A stretch of 64,000 nucleotides of DNA. Origin: Cyclobacteriaceae bacterium (lineage in GTDB: Bacteria; Bacteroidota; Bacteroidia; Cytophagales; Cyclobacteriaceae). Location of the stretch: assembly GCA_028285445.1 (NCBI GenBank), contig JANQPQ010000056.1, positions 248,001 through 312,000 on the forward strand, read 5' to 3'. Position 1 is the first letter of the stretch, and every line of letters starts with the position of its first letter. Below, one piece after another: positions 16,091 through 24,112 of this stretch. The position numbers and the translations under genes are program-made. Under the pieces are notes generated by a model. That model saw only the letters and a program-made list of their open reading frames with translations. It was not told where the DNA came from and made no database searches.

Positions 16091-17146
16091 GTGGCAGCAC
16101 AATACTTCAAAAGAGTTTTTACTTACGCCTTCGTCTGGTTCGTGGCGTTCAGTTTCTGGAGCTTAATGAGGCAATTCGGACAGGAAGTAGTCGATGGACC
16201 ACAATTTGGCCTATCCGGGTTTGTTGTCGTTTACGCAATTCTCGGCCTCATCACTGGATTGATATTTGGCGCAGTCGATTTCTTGCTGCCAAGAAGTTTT
16301 CTCAAACGAACTTCATTTGGCAAGGCCCTCCTACTAAGAACTGCCACCTACTTCGCCATTTTCATTCTTATCACCGCCGCAGGCGTCACTACCTTCACCT
16401 ACTTCGACAAAAACGAAATAGCCCTGAGTGACTTTGTAAACTTCTTCTTTTCAAGTGAGATGCTGCTAGTATTTCTTTACTTCTTCAGTGTAGTTTTTCT
16501 CATACACTTCGTTAAGGAAGTGGATAGAAAGTTCGGGCCTGGCAATTTACTACGGATGCTTCGTGGATCTTTTCATAAGCCAAAGGAAGTAGAGCGCGTA
16601 TTCATGTTCCTTGATCTTAAGTCGTCTACAACGATTGCAGAACAAATCGGGCATTTGAAATATAGCCAGCTAATACAAGACTGCTTCTCGGATTTGGAGA
16701 TTGTGTTCAAATACAAGGCTGAAGTTTACCAATATGTTGGTGACGAGGCTGTACTAACCTGGACAATGCAGAACGGTACTGCAGGATCTAATGCGATAAA
16801 GGCCTTTTTCAGTTTTAAACACCAAATTCAGAAAAGGGCCGAATACTATCAGAAGAATTATGACCTTGTCCCAGAGTTTAAGGCGGGTTTGAACGCCGGT
16901 CGCATTGTTGTTGCTGAAGTTGGTGAAGAAAAACGCGAAATTGCCTACCATGGAGATACCATTAACACGGCCGCCAGAATCCAAAGCGAATGCGCCATTC
17001 AAGGAGAGGAAATTTTGATTTCGAAAAACTTGTATGAGTTAGTTGTATCAGACAACCAATTTACTTTTTCCCCTAAAGGCGAAGTACAACTAAAAGGAAA
17101 GAGCATCAAAACTGAAATTTTTAGCATAAGGGAAATGGCAAACTAG
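16091..17146 (+). CDS. Membrane-bound class III adenylate/guanylate cyclase
   Basis: 351 residues from GTG. About four hydrophobic segments (10-30, 43-68, 83-103, 120-142) precede a single cyclase catalytic domain (about 165-350). FLDLKSST holds the first metal Asp175, and YVGDEAVLTW holds the second, Asp218. HGDTINTAARIQ carries the substrate and transition-state Asn/Arg pair. All catalytic residues are visible, so the enzyme should be an active homodimer making cAMP (the GDTIN motif favours ATP). It ends the operon that begins at 10778, linking exported hydrolases with a second messenger. Confidence 0.87.
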   Translation: MAAQYFKRVFTYAFVWFVAFSFWSLMRQFGQEVVDGPQFGLSGFVVVYAILGLITGLIFGAVDFLLPRSFLKRTSFGKALLLRTATYFAIFILITAAGVTTFTYFDKNEIALSDFVNFFFSSEMLLVFLYFFSVVFLIHFVKEVDRKFGPGNLLRMLRGSFHKPKEVERVFMFLDLKSSTTIAEQIGHLKYSQLIQDCFSDLEIVFKYKAEVYQYVGDEAVLTWTMQNGTAGSNAIKAFFSFKHQIQKRAEYYQKNYDLVPEFKAGLNAGRIVVAEVGEEKREIAYHGDTINTAARIQSECAIQGEEILISKNLYELVVSDNQFTFSPKGEVQLKGKSIKTEIFSIREMAN

Positions 17147-17260
17147 TAACTGGCCTCAAAGCTTACTCCTCACCCCTTCCTTGTTTTCACATTTCCAACT
17201 TTAGTACTATAGCTGTCCTTGACTGCATTACTAGATTGCTACGTCCAATATTTATTTGAA

Positions 17261-17737
17261 ATGAAAAGCACTGTTCTAATTATTATTACACTGTTGATGG
17301 TTTCCAGCTGCAATGAACCCTCAAGGCATAACTCACAATCTGCTGAATCCCAGGAACTGGAAAAGTTCATCAACAATTACTATGAAATAATGTCAGATCG
17401 GCAATGGCAGCAATACCAACAGCTAATTATTGCAAAGGCCTCACTAACCACAATCTGGTCCGCATCTCCACAATCAGAACCAACTATCTTCACCAGTTCC
17501 ATCGAAGAATTCTTGGCTCAAACAGATCAGGGCCCTGATAGTCAGCCCATCTTTGAAGAGAAGCCACTCGAAATCGAAGTGGAAATACGCGGCGACCTAG
17601 CCAACGTTTGGGCTAAATATGAGGCTAGGTTCGGATCGGAAACAGAACTGACTAAATGGAAGGGAACAGATCTATTTACATTAATGAGATTCCAGGGTCA
17701 ATGGTATATAACTTCCCTCACTTATTTATCAGAGTAA
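17261..17737 (+). CDS. NTF2/SnoaL-like lipoprotein
   Basis: 158 residues from the ATG at 17261. This start gives a lipoprotein signal ending VSSC; an upstream in-frame start would bury it. The remainder has the pattern of an NTF2-like domain (helix FINNYYEIMSDRQW, then strands with LANVWAKYEARF and WYITSLTYL at the end). It is probably a periplasmic small-ligand-binding or structural protein; no catalytic residues can be argued. Confidence 0.68.
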   Translation: MKSTVLIIITLLMVSSCNEPSRHNSQSAESQELEKFINNYYEIMSDRQWQQYQQLIIAKASLTTIWSASPQSEPTIFTSSIEEFLAQTDQGPDSQPIFEEKPLEIEVEIRGDLANVWAKYEARFGSETELTKWKGTDLFTLMRFQGQWYITSLTYLSE

Positions 17738-17832
17738 AAAGGATCCTGGAAACCTCCAATCGACATATTCTTATCCAGAATAGTAGTTTAGAACATCTAA
17801 GATTACCAATTTAGTGGTTCAATCGAGTGGTA

Positions 17833-18378
17833 ATGAGTCAATCTTTCCCAATTATTAAGACTGAACGGCTGCTGCTTAGGCAGATCACAGAAAGCGACCT
17901 AGAAAACATCTACCAAGGATTGTCCAACCCGGATATTACCCGCTACTACGCAGTGAGCTTTGATAGTTTGGAGGCAACCAAAGAGCAAATGGATTGGTAT
18001 GCTGATCTGGAGAAGTCCAACACTGGAATTTGGTGGGCTATCTGCTCGTCAGACAACTCTGTATTCTATGGAGCTGGTGGTTACCACGATGTCTCAAAAG
18101 ACCATAAGAAAGCCGAGATTGGCTTTTGGCTGCTACCCCCCCACTGGGGCAAAGGCATAATGAAGGAGGCTATGCCCTTAATTTGCAGCTATGGATTTGA
18201 TGAACTCCAATTGCACAGAATTGAAGGATTCGTTGAATCTGACAATACCAATTGCAAAAAGGCATTGGCTAAAGTGCAGTTCAAACATGAAGGCACCATG
18301 GAGGACTGCGAGGTAAAAGATGGAAAGTATATCAGTCTAGATATCTACGCACAGCTCAAGTCAGACAGGGTGGTCTAA
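17833..18378 (+). CDS. GNAT acetyltransferase, RimJ/RimL type
   Basis: 181 residues from the ATG at 17833 (a GTG two codons earlier is less likely). TERLLLRQI at the start and HWGKGIMKEAM as the acetyl-CoA pyrophosphate loop identify the family, and HRIEGFVESDNTNCKKALAK is the typical C-terminal half. Members acetylate ribosomal protein N-termini or small molecules. TAGTTTAG at 17784-17791 may be a -7 box. No partner is evident from the neighbours. Confidence 0.88.
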   Translation: MSQSFPIIKTERLLLRQITESDLENIYQGLSNPDITRYYAVSFDSLEATKEQMDWYADLEKSNTGIWWAICSSDNSVFYGAGGYHDVSKDHKKAEIGFWLLPPHWGKGIMKEAMPLICSYGFDELQLHRIEGFVESDNTNCKKALAKVQFKHEGTMEDCEVKDGKYISLDIYAQLKSDRVV

Positions 18379-18490
18379 CTTAATAATTAGTATCTCCAGC
18401 GCTTTGAGAGGTGTACCTAATTCAGCTACTAGCATTATGTAGGTAGTGTCAAGCCTGTCTTGCACACATCATAACCCAAACTAACCTATC

Positions 18491-19957
18491 ATGATCAACC
18501 GTAGACATTTCCTCTCAATCGCCTCCATGGCTCTTGCCTATCATGCTACCCCAATTCCTGTGTTTTCACTTGGCAAACGACAGAAAAGCCTACGGGTAAT
18601 TGTTGTTGGGGCTGGTCCTGCCGGACTTTGTGCGGCTTACGAGCTCCAAAAGGCAGGACACGATGTAACTGTTTTTGAAGCCCGCGACCGAGTTGGTGGG
18701 CGAATGCACACCATAAGAGAACCTTTCGATGATGGAATGTATGCCGAAGCTGGCGCCTTATACCTAACCAGCAACAACCCCGGGGTAGGTTACGCCAAAG
18801 AATTTGGCTTGAAACTCAACCCAGTTCCTTTCAGATCTGAGCTTGGTTCGGTAGTATATGTCAAGAACCAGAGGCTACTGGATAAAAAAGGCGAGGACTT
18901 AAAGTACCCATTTGATATTGCTGAGGAAGATCAGGGTAAAACCATTTCGCAACTACAAACTAAGTATCACAGAGCCCATATTTTCAACAATGAATGGCTG
19001 AAGAACTTGAACAGCGCTGATTATCCCCAGCCTGAATATTTATACCTAGATGATATATCAATGTTGGAATTCTGGAAAAAGAATGGTGCCAACGATGCCA
19101 CCGTTGATCTTATTAAGCTAAGATACTATGGTACATACTCGGATGACCTAAGCCAGGTAAGCATTTTGCAGCTTTTCCGAGAAGCTGCCAGTTTCCTGGG
19201 TATTCAGGGAGCCTACCAGGTAGATGGAGGAAATGATGGTATTTGCAAAGAATTAGCCCGGCGTTTGAAAAACCCGGTCAACTTCAATTCACCGGTAGCA
19301 CAAATTCAACAAGATGATGCGAGTGCCAGCGTGGTAGTAAAAAAGAAAAATGGAGAAAAAGTGACTAAGTCTGCTGATGCAATTATTGTTGCAGTTCCAC
19401 CACAGGTAGTGAATAAGATAGATTGCAACGGAGCTCTTCCGATCGCACTTTTGAAGCTTCTGGATGAAATACCACCCATTGACCTGACTAGGACATACAT
19501 ACAAACAAAACGGCGGTTCTGGGAAGATGAAGGCCTTGATGGGTCGGCTATTACGGATTTGCCAATTGATCAGATCTATAATTCCACAATTGCACAGACA
19601 TCCCAAAAAGGCATCCTGGAATCGATGGCTTCGAATGCCAAGGCTAGGTATTTGGCCAGTCTACCGTTGGACGAAAGAACTCTATTCGTAAAAGAGCAAA
19701 TGAACAAGGTCTATCCTGAATTGGGTGAAAATGCGGAGAAGTATGCCTCGTATGCCTGGGGAGAAGATCCTTGGGCCAGGGGCAACATGTGTTCATTTAG
19801 GCCAGGCCAAATCGGAAAGTTGCACAGCCTACTAAAGTCAAACAAAAGCAAGATCCATTTTGCAGGAGATGCTTACGGAGGCATACCAGGGTATTCTCAA
19901 GCGGCCTTTAGCTCGGGCCAACGGATCGCGGCGGCTGTAAATGATTCTACTAATTGA
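18491..19957 (+). CDS. Tat-exported flavin monoamine oxidase family protein
   Basis: 488 residues. NRRHFLS is a twin-arginine-like motif before a hydrophobic signal. [15 protein letters not shown] (about 37-51) binds the FAD adenosine, [14 protein letters not shown] is the family GG motif, and the C-terminal FAD segment is [17 protein letters not shown]. It should oxidise a primary or secondary amine, releasing H2O2 and aldehyde. The gene is monocistronic and convergent with the next one (22 bases). No quinone or amino-acid pathway partner is beside it. Confidence 0.88.
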   Translation: MINRRHFLSIASMALAYHATPIPVFSLGKRQKSLRVIVVGAGPAGLCAAYELQKAGHDVTVFEARDRVGGRMHTIREPFDDGMYAEAGALYLTSNNPGVGYAKEFGLKLNPVPFRSELGSVVYVKNQRLLDKKGEDLKYPFDIAEEDQGKTISQLQTKYHRAHIFNNEWLKNLNSADYPQPEYLYLDDISMLEFWKKNGANDATVDLIKLRYYGTYSDDLSQVSILQLFREAASFLGIQGAYQVDGGNDGICKELARRLKNPVNFNSPVAQIQQDDASASVVVKKKNGEKVTKSADAIIVAVPPQVVNKIDCNGALPIALLKLLDEIPPIDLTRTYIQTKRRFWEDEGLDGSAITDLPIDQIYNSTIAQTSQKGILESMASNAKARYLASLPLDERTLFVKEQMNKVYPELGENAEKYASYAWGEDPWARGNMCSFRPGQIGKLHSLLKSNKSKIHFAGDAYGGIPGYSQAAFSSGQRIAAAVNDSTN

Positions 19958-19979
19958 GTATTTTGGCTTGAGGATTTAA

Positions 19980-20912
19980 CTAGTTCAATCCTAATTCTTT
20001 TAACAACCAGGCGGTGCGGTCAGATTTAATTTCCTCATCTCCCATAAAGTGCTCTGCCTCGTATCTTTTTCTTTCTTTGCCTTCCGAGGTTACTGCATTA
20101 AAAAACACATTGCCATCCGTTTTGGATATGAATGGATCGGTACTAGATAGCTGGCAAAGTACCGTACCCTCTATCTTGCTGATAAAGTCAGTTAACTCGA
20201 AAACAGCATTTTGCTGAACGTAGTCCACCTTAGACTTAGGTTGATTAACGAAAAATGCCCAATCATAAAGGCTGGCGGTTACTGCAATGAAAACATAAGT
20301 TTTAGCCTTGTTGTCAATTCCCGCGGCTATCGACCCATACATGCCTGAATAGTCATGGCCAACGTATGCAATTCGATCCTTGTCCACATTTTCCAGTGAA
20401 AGCAGTAGGTCCATGGCCCTGCGAATCTCAATCACCTGCTTGATGGAGCTATTATAATCATCAGCGAGGTCACGGTTTTGGTACCAGCCCGGCTTGGACC
20501 ACATCGCATTGAATAGCACAGATACAACACCCTTGGAAGCCATCTCCACGGCCTCGTCGAGGTACTGCTCACGATCTGATGTATGATGCCCCAACCAGTG
20601 GCCCCACAAAACGCCAGCGAAAGGGCCTTGTCCGTTAGGCATCACGATATAGGCCTGGACGGGCTCTTCTCCTGGAATCCCAACGAAGGTAATATCCTGA
20701 ATAGTCACTGTCTCCCGCCTCTCGCTGGCAACTTCCCTAATCTGAAAATCGCTCTGCTCGTAATCAAAGAGAGCAATTCTTTCAGCCATGGTAGTAGTCG
20801 ACTGGCCTTTGGTAAAACCATAGCTTACCAGAACAAGATTAGCAATCAGTACCGCCCGTAGTAGGCCAGCTGCTTTTCTTATCCTTGTTTGGGGCTCCTT
20901 CCTCAGTTGCAT
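19980..20912 (-). CDS. Dienelactone-hydrolase-like alpha/beta hydrolase with Asp elbow
   Basis: 310 residues, with a hydrophobic export segment at about 17-36. GVLWGHWLGHH matches the oxyanion strand. The elbow is GHDYSG with Asp187 where a serine or cysteine nucleophile is usual. AEHFMGDE gives a possible histidine. The fold is clear, but the nucleophile substitution means it might be an aspartate-type hydrolase or a non-catalytic relative. It shares only a 22-base gap with the convergent amine oxidase gene and lies about 90 bases downstream (on the minus strand) of the aspartyl protease gene. Confidence 0.75.
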   Translation of the reverse strand: MQLRKEPQTRIRKAAGLLRAVLIANLVLVSYGFTKGQSTTTMAERIALFDYEQSDFQIREVASERRETVTIQDITFVGIPGEEPVQAYIVMPNGQGPFAGVLWGHWLGHHTSDREQYLDEAVEMASKGVVSVLFNAMWSKPGWYQNRDLADDYNSSIKQVIEIRRAMDLLLSLENVDKDRIAYVGHDYSGMYGSIAAGIDNKAKTYVFIAVTASLYDWAFFVNQPKSKVDYVQQNAVFELTDFISKIEGTVLCQLSSTDPFISKTDGNVFFNAVTSEGKERKRYEAEHFMGDEEIKSDRTAWLLKELGLN

Positions 20913-21002
20913 TATCGGATGTATTAGTATAGCACCAATATACCCAATATCAACTCATAAAATGCCCTGTTGCTATCTGGCAGTGGAAAAGGGTTTGGTT
21001 AG

Positions 21003-22136
21003 CTATTCATCTTTCTCCGAAAACTCCTCACGGCCATCTGCATAGATAAAGGTAAGCCCATTCACTTTGCGGTTATCATCCCTTTCAAAGCGAACTTTGG
21101 GCAATTCATTTCTCACGGGCATGTGGTAGACCATTTTATACAATTCACCTTCAATTTGCTCCAACTTCAGCTTGGCCGGGCCTCTTTCGAGATACAAATC
21201 ACCATCTTCCAAAAACAGTCTACGCACACCTCCGCCATACCAACCGGTGTATTCATTTGTCTCTCCAGCCTGTTCGCTAATGGCAGCAGCATCAACCTTC
21301 TCAAATTTTATCAGGCTGTTTTTCCAATCGATTGTTGTTCGTAAGTCCTTCACTACGGAATAGCCCAGGTTTGCGTACTCAAACCCTTCGACAAAAACAA
21401 CTGCCGGATTTTCATAAGCCACTTCCCCAACCCTGATGGTTCCAATAAGATCAGCATGCCACGGTTGATACGATGCTACCGGGGTTCTGATCTCCCCTCC
21501 TTTGCGAAGGCCCTTTATTTTTAGTTTGTCTTTTAGGTAATATGGCAGGCTAAATCCACCAGGGCTGCCAGTGTCTAGGTGGGACTCAACGGCTATGCCG
21601 GCAACATCCAGGTTGTAGTTAAGCTGCTGGAGATTAGGAATGATGGGTACTACTCCCTCCTGGCTTTTATCTAATTGACCTGCCGCTAAGATGAGCTTTG
21701 AGCCAGGGTAGTCAAGTGTTACCAGTAGATCGCCGAAAAATGCACCACTGAGAACGCCATCAATAGGCAGCATTCCTCTCAGGTTTACTATATTCATTTC
21801 CGTACCTATGGAGATATTGGTTCTGGGAATCGCCACTTTAGGTACAGCAACCCGCTGAGAAACCAGTCTACCGGCACCCTGCGTTTTTAGTGAGTCACTC
21901 CCCACCACTTCAAAATTGAACTCTTTGCTTAGTTTCTCATCCAATACGTTCGTGGACGAGCCAGTATCGAAAATAAACTTATAAGGGCCCTTGCCGTCAA
22001 TTGTAACATCAATAATTGGCCGCCTGGAACTCATATCCATGGGTATGGCAACTTCCTGAGCAGTCATTCTCTTTGGTTGGCAAAACGAGAGCAAGGCTGC
22101 ATGGCTGAGCACTATAATAATCAAGGTCTTTCTCAT
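21003..22136 (-). CDS. Exported retropepsin-like aspartyl protease
   Basis: 377 residues with a signal peptide (about 1-19). Two D-T-G motifs are present, FDTGSS at Asp57 and HLDTGSPG at Asp188, so one chain could form a complete bilobal site, unlike retroviral homodimers. Hydrophobic-G motifs such as VLSGAFFGDLLVTLDY follow. Many Bacteroidota members pair this fold with a PDZ domain. Here the C-terminal 100 residues are beta-rich but not a recognisable PDZ. It is divergent from the short winged-helix membrane protein at 22254. Confidence 0.85.
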   Translation of the reverse strand: MRKTLIIIVLSHAALLSFCQPKRMTAQEVAIPMDMSSRRPIIDVTIDGKGPYKFIFDTGSSTNVLDEKLSKEFNFEVVGSDSLKTQGAGRLVSQRVAVPKVAIPRTNISIGTEMNIVNLRGMLPIDGVLSGAFFGDLLVTLDYPGSKLILAAGQLDKSQEGVVPIIPNLQQLNYNLDVAGIAVESHLDTGSPGGFSLPYYLKDKLKIKGLRKGGEIRTPVASYQPWHADLIGTIRVGEVAYENPAVVFVEGFEYANLGYSVVKDLRTTIDWKNSLIKFEKVDAAAISEQAGETNEYTGWYGGGVRRLFLEDGDLYLERGPAKLKLEQIEGELYKMVYHMPVRNELPKVRFERDDNRKVNGLTFIYADGREEFSEKDE

Positions 22137-22137
22137 A

Positions 22138-22165
22138 GTTAAAAACTGTTAAATGATTGTTGTAA
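22138..22165. promoter_or_regulatory. Tandem GTTAAA-type repeats before the aspartyl protease start
   Basis: GTTAAA at 22138-22143 and at 22148-22153, then GTTGTAA at 22159-22165, spaced 10 and 11 bases. OmpR-type winged helices bind direct repeats with about this spacing, and one is encoded divergently. It is close to the protease start codon, so it could be an operator within the leader. AT-rich composition makes chance plausible. Confidence 0.3.
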
Positions 22166-22253
22166 TGAGTTTTTGTGATTTTCTTAACCACAAGAGTCGC
22201 TGGAAATGAGGTATGATTCCCTGAAGGAAAAATGAAACAAGTATCCTATTAAT

Positions 22254-22712
22254 ATGAAAATGATAAAGAATAGAGTTAACGATAATGAAGTTCAGATTAG
22301 ATCCTGGAATATTTCTTTTCAATATGGAATATTGTCCGCACCACGAGATAGGGAATTACTGCTAGAGCCTCGATTGTCTAAGTTGCTCTATCTTCTAAGC
22401 TGCCATGAAAACTCAGTCGTATCTCGAGAATACCTAATTAAGAAAATATGGCCAGATACTGTGGTGAATGAAGAGTCATTGACGAGAGCCGTCGCTGATT
22501 TAAGAAAGAAGATTGCTTCAAATTTCAGCGAGGAATTAGAAATAACTACAGTTCCCAAAAGAGGATACAAATTGACACTTTGTTCTAAAGATCAATCAGC
22601 ACTAGCTAGCAATAAAGTCCGTAGAAGGCAATTTGCCGTGTATGGTACTGCAGCACTTCTTTTGGGAATCCTATGGCTGGCAGGAATTTTAAAGGTCGTG
22701 GTGATTTCATGA
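22254..22712 (+). CDS. Minimal membrane-anchored winged-helix regulator (ToxR/CadC-like, no sensor domain)
   Basis: 152 residues. An OmpR/PhoB-type winged helix spans about 15-107 (EPRLSKLLYLL, VVSREYLIKKIWPD, SLTRAVADLRKKI, then the wing ending VPKRGYKL). A single hydrophobic helix (about 128-150) ends the protein only two residues later. CadC/ToxR proteins normally continue into a periplasmic sensor; this one stops at the membrane. It may be a truncated regulator or one whose sensor is a separate membrane partner. The divergent aspartyl protease is a candidate target. Confidence 0.8.
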   Translation: MKMIKNRVNDNEVQIRSWNISFQYGILSAPRDRELLLEPRLSKLLYLLSCHENSVVSREYLIKKIWPDTVVNEESLTRAVADLRKKIASNFSEELEITTVPKRGYKLTLCSKDQSALASNKVRRRQFAVYGTAALLLGILWLAGILKVVVIS

Positions 22713-22756
22713 CTACCTTGTCTGGACCAGTAAATTACTCAACCATTCATTAAGCC

Positions 22757-22771
22757 GGCAGTAAAACTGCC
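22757..22771 (+). terminator. GC-rich hairpin after the winged-helix gene
   Basis: GGCAGT (22757-22762), AAA loop, ACTGCC (22766-22771): a perfect six-base stem. No T-run follows, so it is only terminator-like. Confidence 0.35.
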
Positions 22772-22837
22772 ACCAAGCGGCCGCCTTGTATACCACAAGT
22801 CTACCAAAAACTATAGCCTGGAATACACCTGCTTCTC

Positions 22838-22845
22838 TATCTTTG
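22838..22845 (+). promoter_or_regulatory. Possible -7 box TATCTTTG
   Basis: TATCTTTG fits TAnnTTTG exactly and lies 66 bases before the ATG at 22912. Only CTG, not TTG, is seen 17 bases upstream of it. Confidence 0.42.
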
Positions 22846-22911
22846 TCAGAAGCCCTCTGGCCAACCCCCAATACTGTTGCGGAAATACCTCGATCCTCCT
22901 AAACACATGCT

Positions 22912-23958
22912 ATGAAGAAGATTCTACTATTCATACCAATCGCAATTTTTGCCTGTAGTGGCCATAAAACAGAAGCACCTTTGGCAAGCTCGCAAATAGT
23001 GCCAGAATTACAGTGGGTTGGCGAAGTACTTGATAGCTGGGAGTACATCAGCAATGAACATTTGAAGCTATCTCCAGGTACGGCTCCTAAGATGGTCTTT
23101 TTCGACACCGCCTACGTCTATTCCAATACGGAGCTATCTACGCCAAACGGTAAACCTGTTAATGGGCCAAATTTCTTCGGTGAAACCTTGCAATGGTTTA
23201 GATCCAAACACAATGGTAGTCTTATACTTCCAGATAGCAGTTCAGTCCCTATCGGCATAATGTCGTTTGCGGCCCCAGTCAACAATAATCCCGAAGATAT
23301 GTTCTTTGTCATGGCATTGCCTTCCTTCTGGGAATTGGCCGGAATTCAGGATAACGAACTAGGAACTGACAATTTGTACACTTATATCTTTCTCCATGAA
23401 TTCTCTCACATAATGCAGGGTCAGAATTTTGGCAAGAGATTAACAGATTTCGAATCGGTATTAGGAAAGGATGTAAATCTGACCGACGATATCATCCAGG
23501 AAGAATTCGCAGAGGATTCTCTTTACAGCAAAGCCTTTGACGAAGAGCTTGCTCTATTTTATAAAGCTTTCGCCGCTTCTGACCCCGACTCAACACTCAC
23601 CTTGGCGCAAAGAGGAATAGACCTTTATAAAAGTCGGCAACAGCGTTATTTCACTGCCAATAGGACAATCTATGTGGAGCTAGACGACTTCTTTCTTACC
23701 ATGGAGGGTATGGGCCAATACCTGCCGGTGCTTTGGTTTTCAGACTCAACTAAGCTTAATCTAGGTGAGGATGTATTTGTAAAAATGAAGACTGGTAAGG
23801 GCAGTTGGTCTCAAAACGAAGGCCTTGCTCTCTTTCTCCTTTACAACAAAATCTCAAATCCCAATCTCGGCGAGGAGATGTTTGGAAATGAAGTTCATCC
23901 TATTATTGATCTTTTGGAAGAAGCTGTCAACCTAAAGTTGGATGCTTCCCAGCCCTAA
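22912..23958 (+). CDS. Lipoprotein with HExxH zincin motif, unknown family
   Basis: 348 residues. The signal ends FACS, a lipobox. FLHEFSHIMQ places His162, Glu163 and His166 of a zinc-metallopeptidase helix, and FDEELALFY (Glu211-Glu212) could supply the third, gluzincin-type ligand. The rest is helical with no recognised domain. Envelope-anchored and probably a peptidase, but activity is inferred from the motif alone. It is monocistronic with a likely -7 box at 22838. It is unlike the other HExxH protein at 31762 outside the motif. Confidence 0.7.
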   Translation: MKKILLFIPIAIFACSGHKTEAPLASSQIVPELQWVGEVLDSWEYISNEHLKLSPGTAPKMVFFDTAYVYSNTELSTPNGKPVNGPNFFGETLQWFRSKHNGSLILPDSSSVPIGIMSFAAPVNNNPEDMFFVMALPSFWELAGIQDNELGTDNLYTYIFLHEFSHIMQGQNFGKRLTDFESVLGKDVNLTDDIIQEEFAEDSLYSKAFDEELALFYKAFAASDPDSTLTLAQRGIDLYKSRQQRYFTANRTIYVELDDFFLTMEGMGQYLPVLWFSDSTKLNLGEDVFVKMKTGKGSWSQNEGLALFLLYNKISNPNLGEEMFGNEVHPIIDLLEEAVNLKLDASQP

Positions 23959-24079
23959 TTAGGCGCCGATAACTGCGTTATGCTATACCACCATCTTTAT
24001 GACAAGTCCTTTCATTAATTCGGGGCAAAAGCCAGTTTACCATAGCCAAAGAATAGTCTGAAGAAAAGGCTATATTGAT

Positions 24080-24109
24080 GGTTAGTGTATCACATCGTAT
24101 AAACTAACC
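24080..24109. promoter_or_regulatory. Inverted repeat directly before the hexosaminidase start
   Basis: GGTTAGT (24080-24086) and ACTAACC (24103-24109) are perfect complements 16 bases apart, ending 3 bases before the ATG at 24113. It could be an operator, or a leader hairpin that limits translation. Confidence 0.4.
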
Positions 24110-24112
24110 TCA

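Noticed and set aside
18444-18452. TAGTGTCAA resembling the AraC half-site before the amine oxidase
   Set aside because: Only 8 of 9 match, single copy, no 21-bp partner.
22777-22784. GCGGCCGC palindrome after the winged-helix gene
   Set aside because: An eight-base palindrome with no paired arms or regulatory context; composition alone can account for it.
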